Source: Jeotgalicoccus marinus DSM 19772
Lineage (GTDB): Bacteria; Bacillota; Bacilli; Staphylococcales; Salinicoccaceae
Reading direction: 5' to 3'
DNA length: 64,000 bases
NCBI RefSeq assembly: GCF_000425825.1
Contig: NZ_AUEE01000004.1
Location: forward strand, 124,001 to 188,000
Of this stretch, positions 62,803 to 64,000 are shown in pieces (within the stretch, counting starts at the first letter, position 1; every line of letters begins with the position of its first letter). Under the pieces are notes generated by a model, which worked only from the letters and a program-made list of their open reading frames with translations, had not been told where the DNA came from and did no database searches. The translations under genes and the position numbers were made by a program.

Positions 62803-63819
62803 CTATTTCCCTCCTAATAGTTCGCGTGTCAGTGTCGCCCGTAATCTTTCGTGCTGATTATTTGGTCGACTAGTGTCATATTCAAATTCATTCAGTTTTT
62901 GGCTAATAAAAGCCGGTTGGATTTGTTGAAACCATGCTTGAAAGTTAAAACGGTCAAAATCTATATAGCCTAAATCAATCCCTAGTTTCACATTACTCAA
63001 ATGCATTGCTGCTTCTTTTAAAGGTAATTTGTAGGCGTATTGTAGAATACCAAAAGAACGATTGACAGCGTCACAGGTTTCTAAAGTTTTTAATTGCTCT
63101 CTTGCGCTACGTTCTTCTTCAATAATGCGTTCTTTTAATTCTGTCAAATTTTCAATGATATCTGTTTCACTAAAACCAAGCGTCACTTGATTCGATAACT
63201 GGTAAACAGAACCAATGGGCTTAGACCCTTCCCCGTATATACCTCGTAAAGTAAAACCAAAGCGCGTTAAATTATTATGAAAACGTTGAATTCTTTTCAA
63301 GGCTGTCAAGGCAGGTAAATGCAGCATTATAGAGGCTCTCATTCCTGTCCCTAGATTAGTCGGGCAAGCTGTAAGATAGCCGTATCGTTCATCAAATGCA
63401 TACTCTATCTTACTCTCTAATGTATCATCTATAGCACTTGCTTTCTCGTATAGCGACTCAAGGGATTCATTTACACCGAGACTTTGAATTCGTAAATGAT
63501 CTTCCTCACCAATCATCACCGACACGTCTTCCTCTTCATTGATGAAGACACTTTCTCCATTTTGTGAAAATCTAGGACTAATCAAATGCTTTTCGACCAA
63601 TAAGGCACGGCCTACATCAGTAAATTCAGATAAGCGGAGACGAGTCAAATTAGGTAAAGTTTTCTCTACTATTTTACCAAGCGCTGTGATGTCTTCATCA
63701 TCTTCAAGCATATGTGTGAAAGGTACACCATTAATATTCCGTGCTAGCCTCACACGTGAGGAAAGTTCAATATCAGTGACTGCTGTTCTATTGAGCCACT
63801 TACTAATATTATTCTCCAT
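62803..63819 (-). CDS. mcsB: Protein arginine kinase
   Basis: 338 residues from ATG 63819, inside the mcsA end, with AAGGA upstream. Phosphagen-kinase fold: SRVRLARNINGVPF near residue 21, LTACPTNLGTGMRAS with the catalytic Cys, and the ATP-binding Arg residues. It tags proteins with phospho-arginine for ClpCP and releases CtsR. Confidence 0.95.
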   Translation of the reverse strand: MENNISKWLNRTAVTDIELSSRVRLARNINGVPFTHMLEDDEDITALGKIVEKTLPNLTRLRLSEFTDVGRALLVEKHLISPRFSQNGESVFINEEEDVSVMIGEEDHLRIQSLGVNESLESLYEKASAIDDTLESKIEYAFDERYGYLTACPTNLGTGMRASIMLHLPALTALKRIQRFHNNLTRFGFTLRGIYGEGSKPIGSVYQLSNQVTLGFSETDIIENLTELKERIIEEERSAREQLKTLETCDAVNRSFGILQYAYKLPLKEAAMHLSNVKLGIDLGYIDFDRFNFQAWFQQIQPAFISQKLNEFEYDTSRPNNQHERLRATLTRELLGGK

Positions 63820-64000
63820 GTGACTCACCATCCTTCAGTGCCTGAATCTGGTCTCTAATCACCGCTGCTTCTTCAAAGGCCTGGGTTTTCACCTTGTCAT
63901 CTAGTCTCTGTTGTAAGGACTCTATGTCTCTTTTGAGGCGCAGTGCATCTACTTTTTGATGAGGAATCTTCCCAAGATGTCTATTTTGGTTCAGCTGCAC
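63809..64000 (-). CDS. mcsA: McsA, activator of McsB (C-terminal part)
   Basis: Only the last 63 codons are in the window. They contain a UVR motif (LRLKRDIESLQQRLDDKVKT then FEEAAVIRDQIQAL) typical of McsA. The N-terminal zinc fingers lie beyond 64000. The stop overlaps the mcsB start region by 11 bases. Confidence 0.88.
   Translation of the reverse strand: MQLNQNRHLGKIPHQKVDALRLKRDIESLQQRLDDKVKTQAFEEAAVIRDQIQALKDGESHGE

Overview
The window looks like a chromosomal stretch from a low-GC Firmicute of the family Staphylococcaceae, probably outside Staphylococcus itself (a Jeotgalicoccus/Salinicoccus-like genus is my best guess). This rests on very Staphylococcus-like RpoC, RpoB and HemQ sequences and on family-typical neighbourhoods: hemQ divergent from pta-lipL, qoxABCD, ung beside pdxK, kbl plus an SDR threonine dehydrogenase next to tuf, sigH between yacP and rpmG, and mcsA-mcsB-clpC-radA-yacL-ispD. 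Genus and species cannot be fixed by eye.

Regions. (1) 1-10.7 kb, minus strand: a cut-off S9 peptidase, a metal/siderophore/cobalamin-type permease and lipoprotein without an ATPase, a YwiB-like protein with argS, YwhD plus an HD phosphohydrolase, an MFS transporter, and lipL-pta. (2) 10.8-15.5 kb: hemQ, a 47-residue cationic peptide gene, then a patch of gene decay. An MBL-fold hydrolase has an in-frame TAA, a LysR regulator has an in-frame TGA, and a divergent YczE-like membrane protein has no canonical start, a frameshift and a premature TGA. An intact acyltransferase-3 protein lies among them. (3) 15.5-18.1 kb: a GntR/YtrA-type regulator with an ABC ATPase and two paralogous permeases, similar in layout to the Pmt peptide exporter. 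(4) 18.4-22.9 kb: small membrane proteins, ywdI-like, ung, pdxK, yojF-like, bshB2 and folE2. (5) 23-30.4 kb: the aa3/bo-type quinol oxidase operon, tadA with a HAD hydrolase, and the threonine-to-glycine pair tdh/kbl. (6) 30.5-34.1 kb: three tandem paralogous M20 amidohydrolases.

(7) 34.1-50.4 kb is the information-processing block, all minus strand: rpmG-secE-nusG-rplK-rplA-[L10 leader]-rplJ-rplL-methyltransferase-rpoB-rpoC-[rpsL leader]-rpsL-rpsG-fusA-[tuf leader]-tuf. The L7Ae-like gene usual between rpoC and rpsL is absent; a 366-base leader region with a strong promoter and an attenuator-like hairpin takes its place. (8) 50.4-64 kb, minus strand: mcsA(partial)-mcsB-clpC-radA, yacL-ispD-ispF-gltX, then a Cys T-box driving cysE-cysS-mrnC-rlmB-yacP-sigH.

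Most of the window is ordinary core genome. I found no CRISPR array, rRNA, tRNA, insertion sequence or prophage. The features most worth a second look are the decay patch, the tandem amidohydrolases, the rpsL and tuf leaders, the small cationic peptide near a Pmt-like exporter, and a 41-base tandem hairpin repeat at 18.2 kb. I did not find a clear, wholly new multi-gene system.
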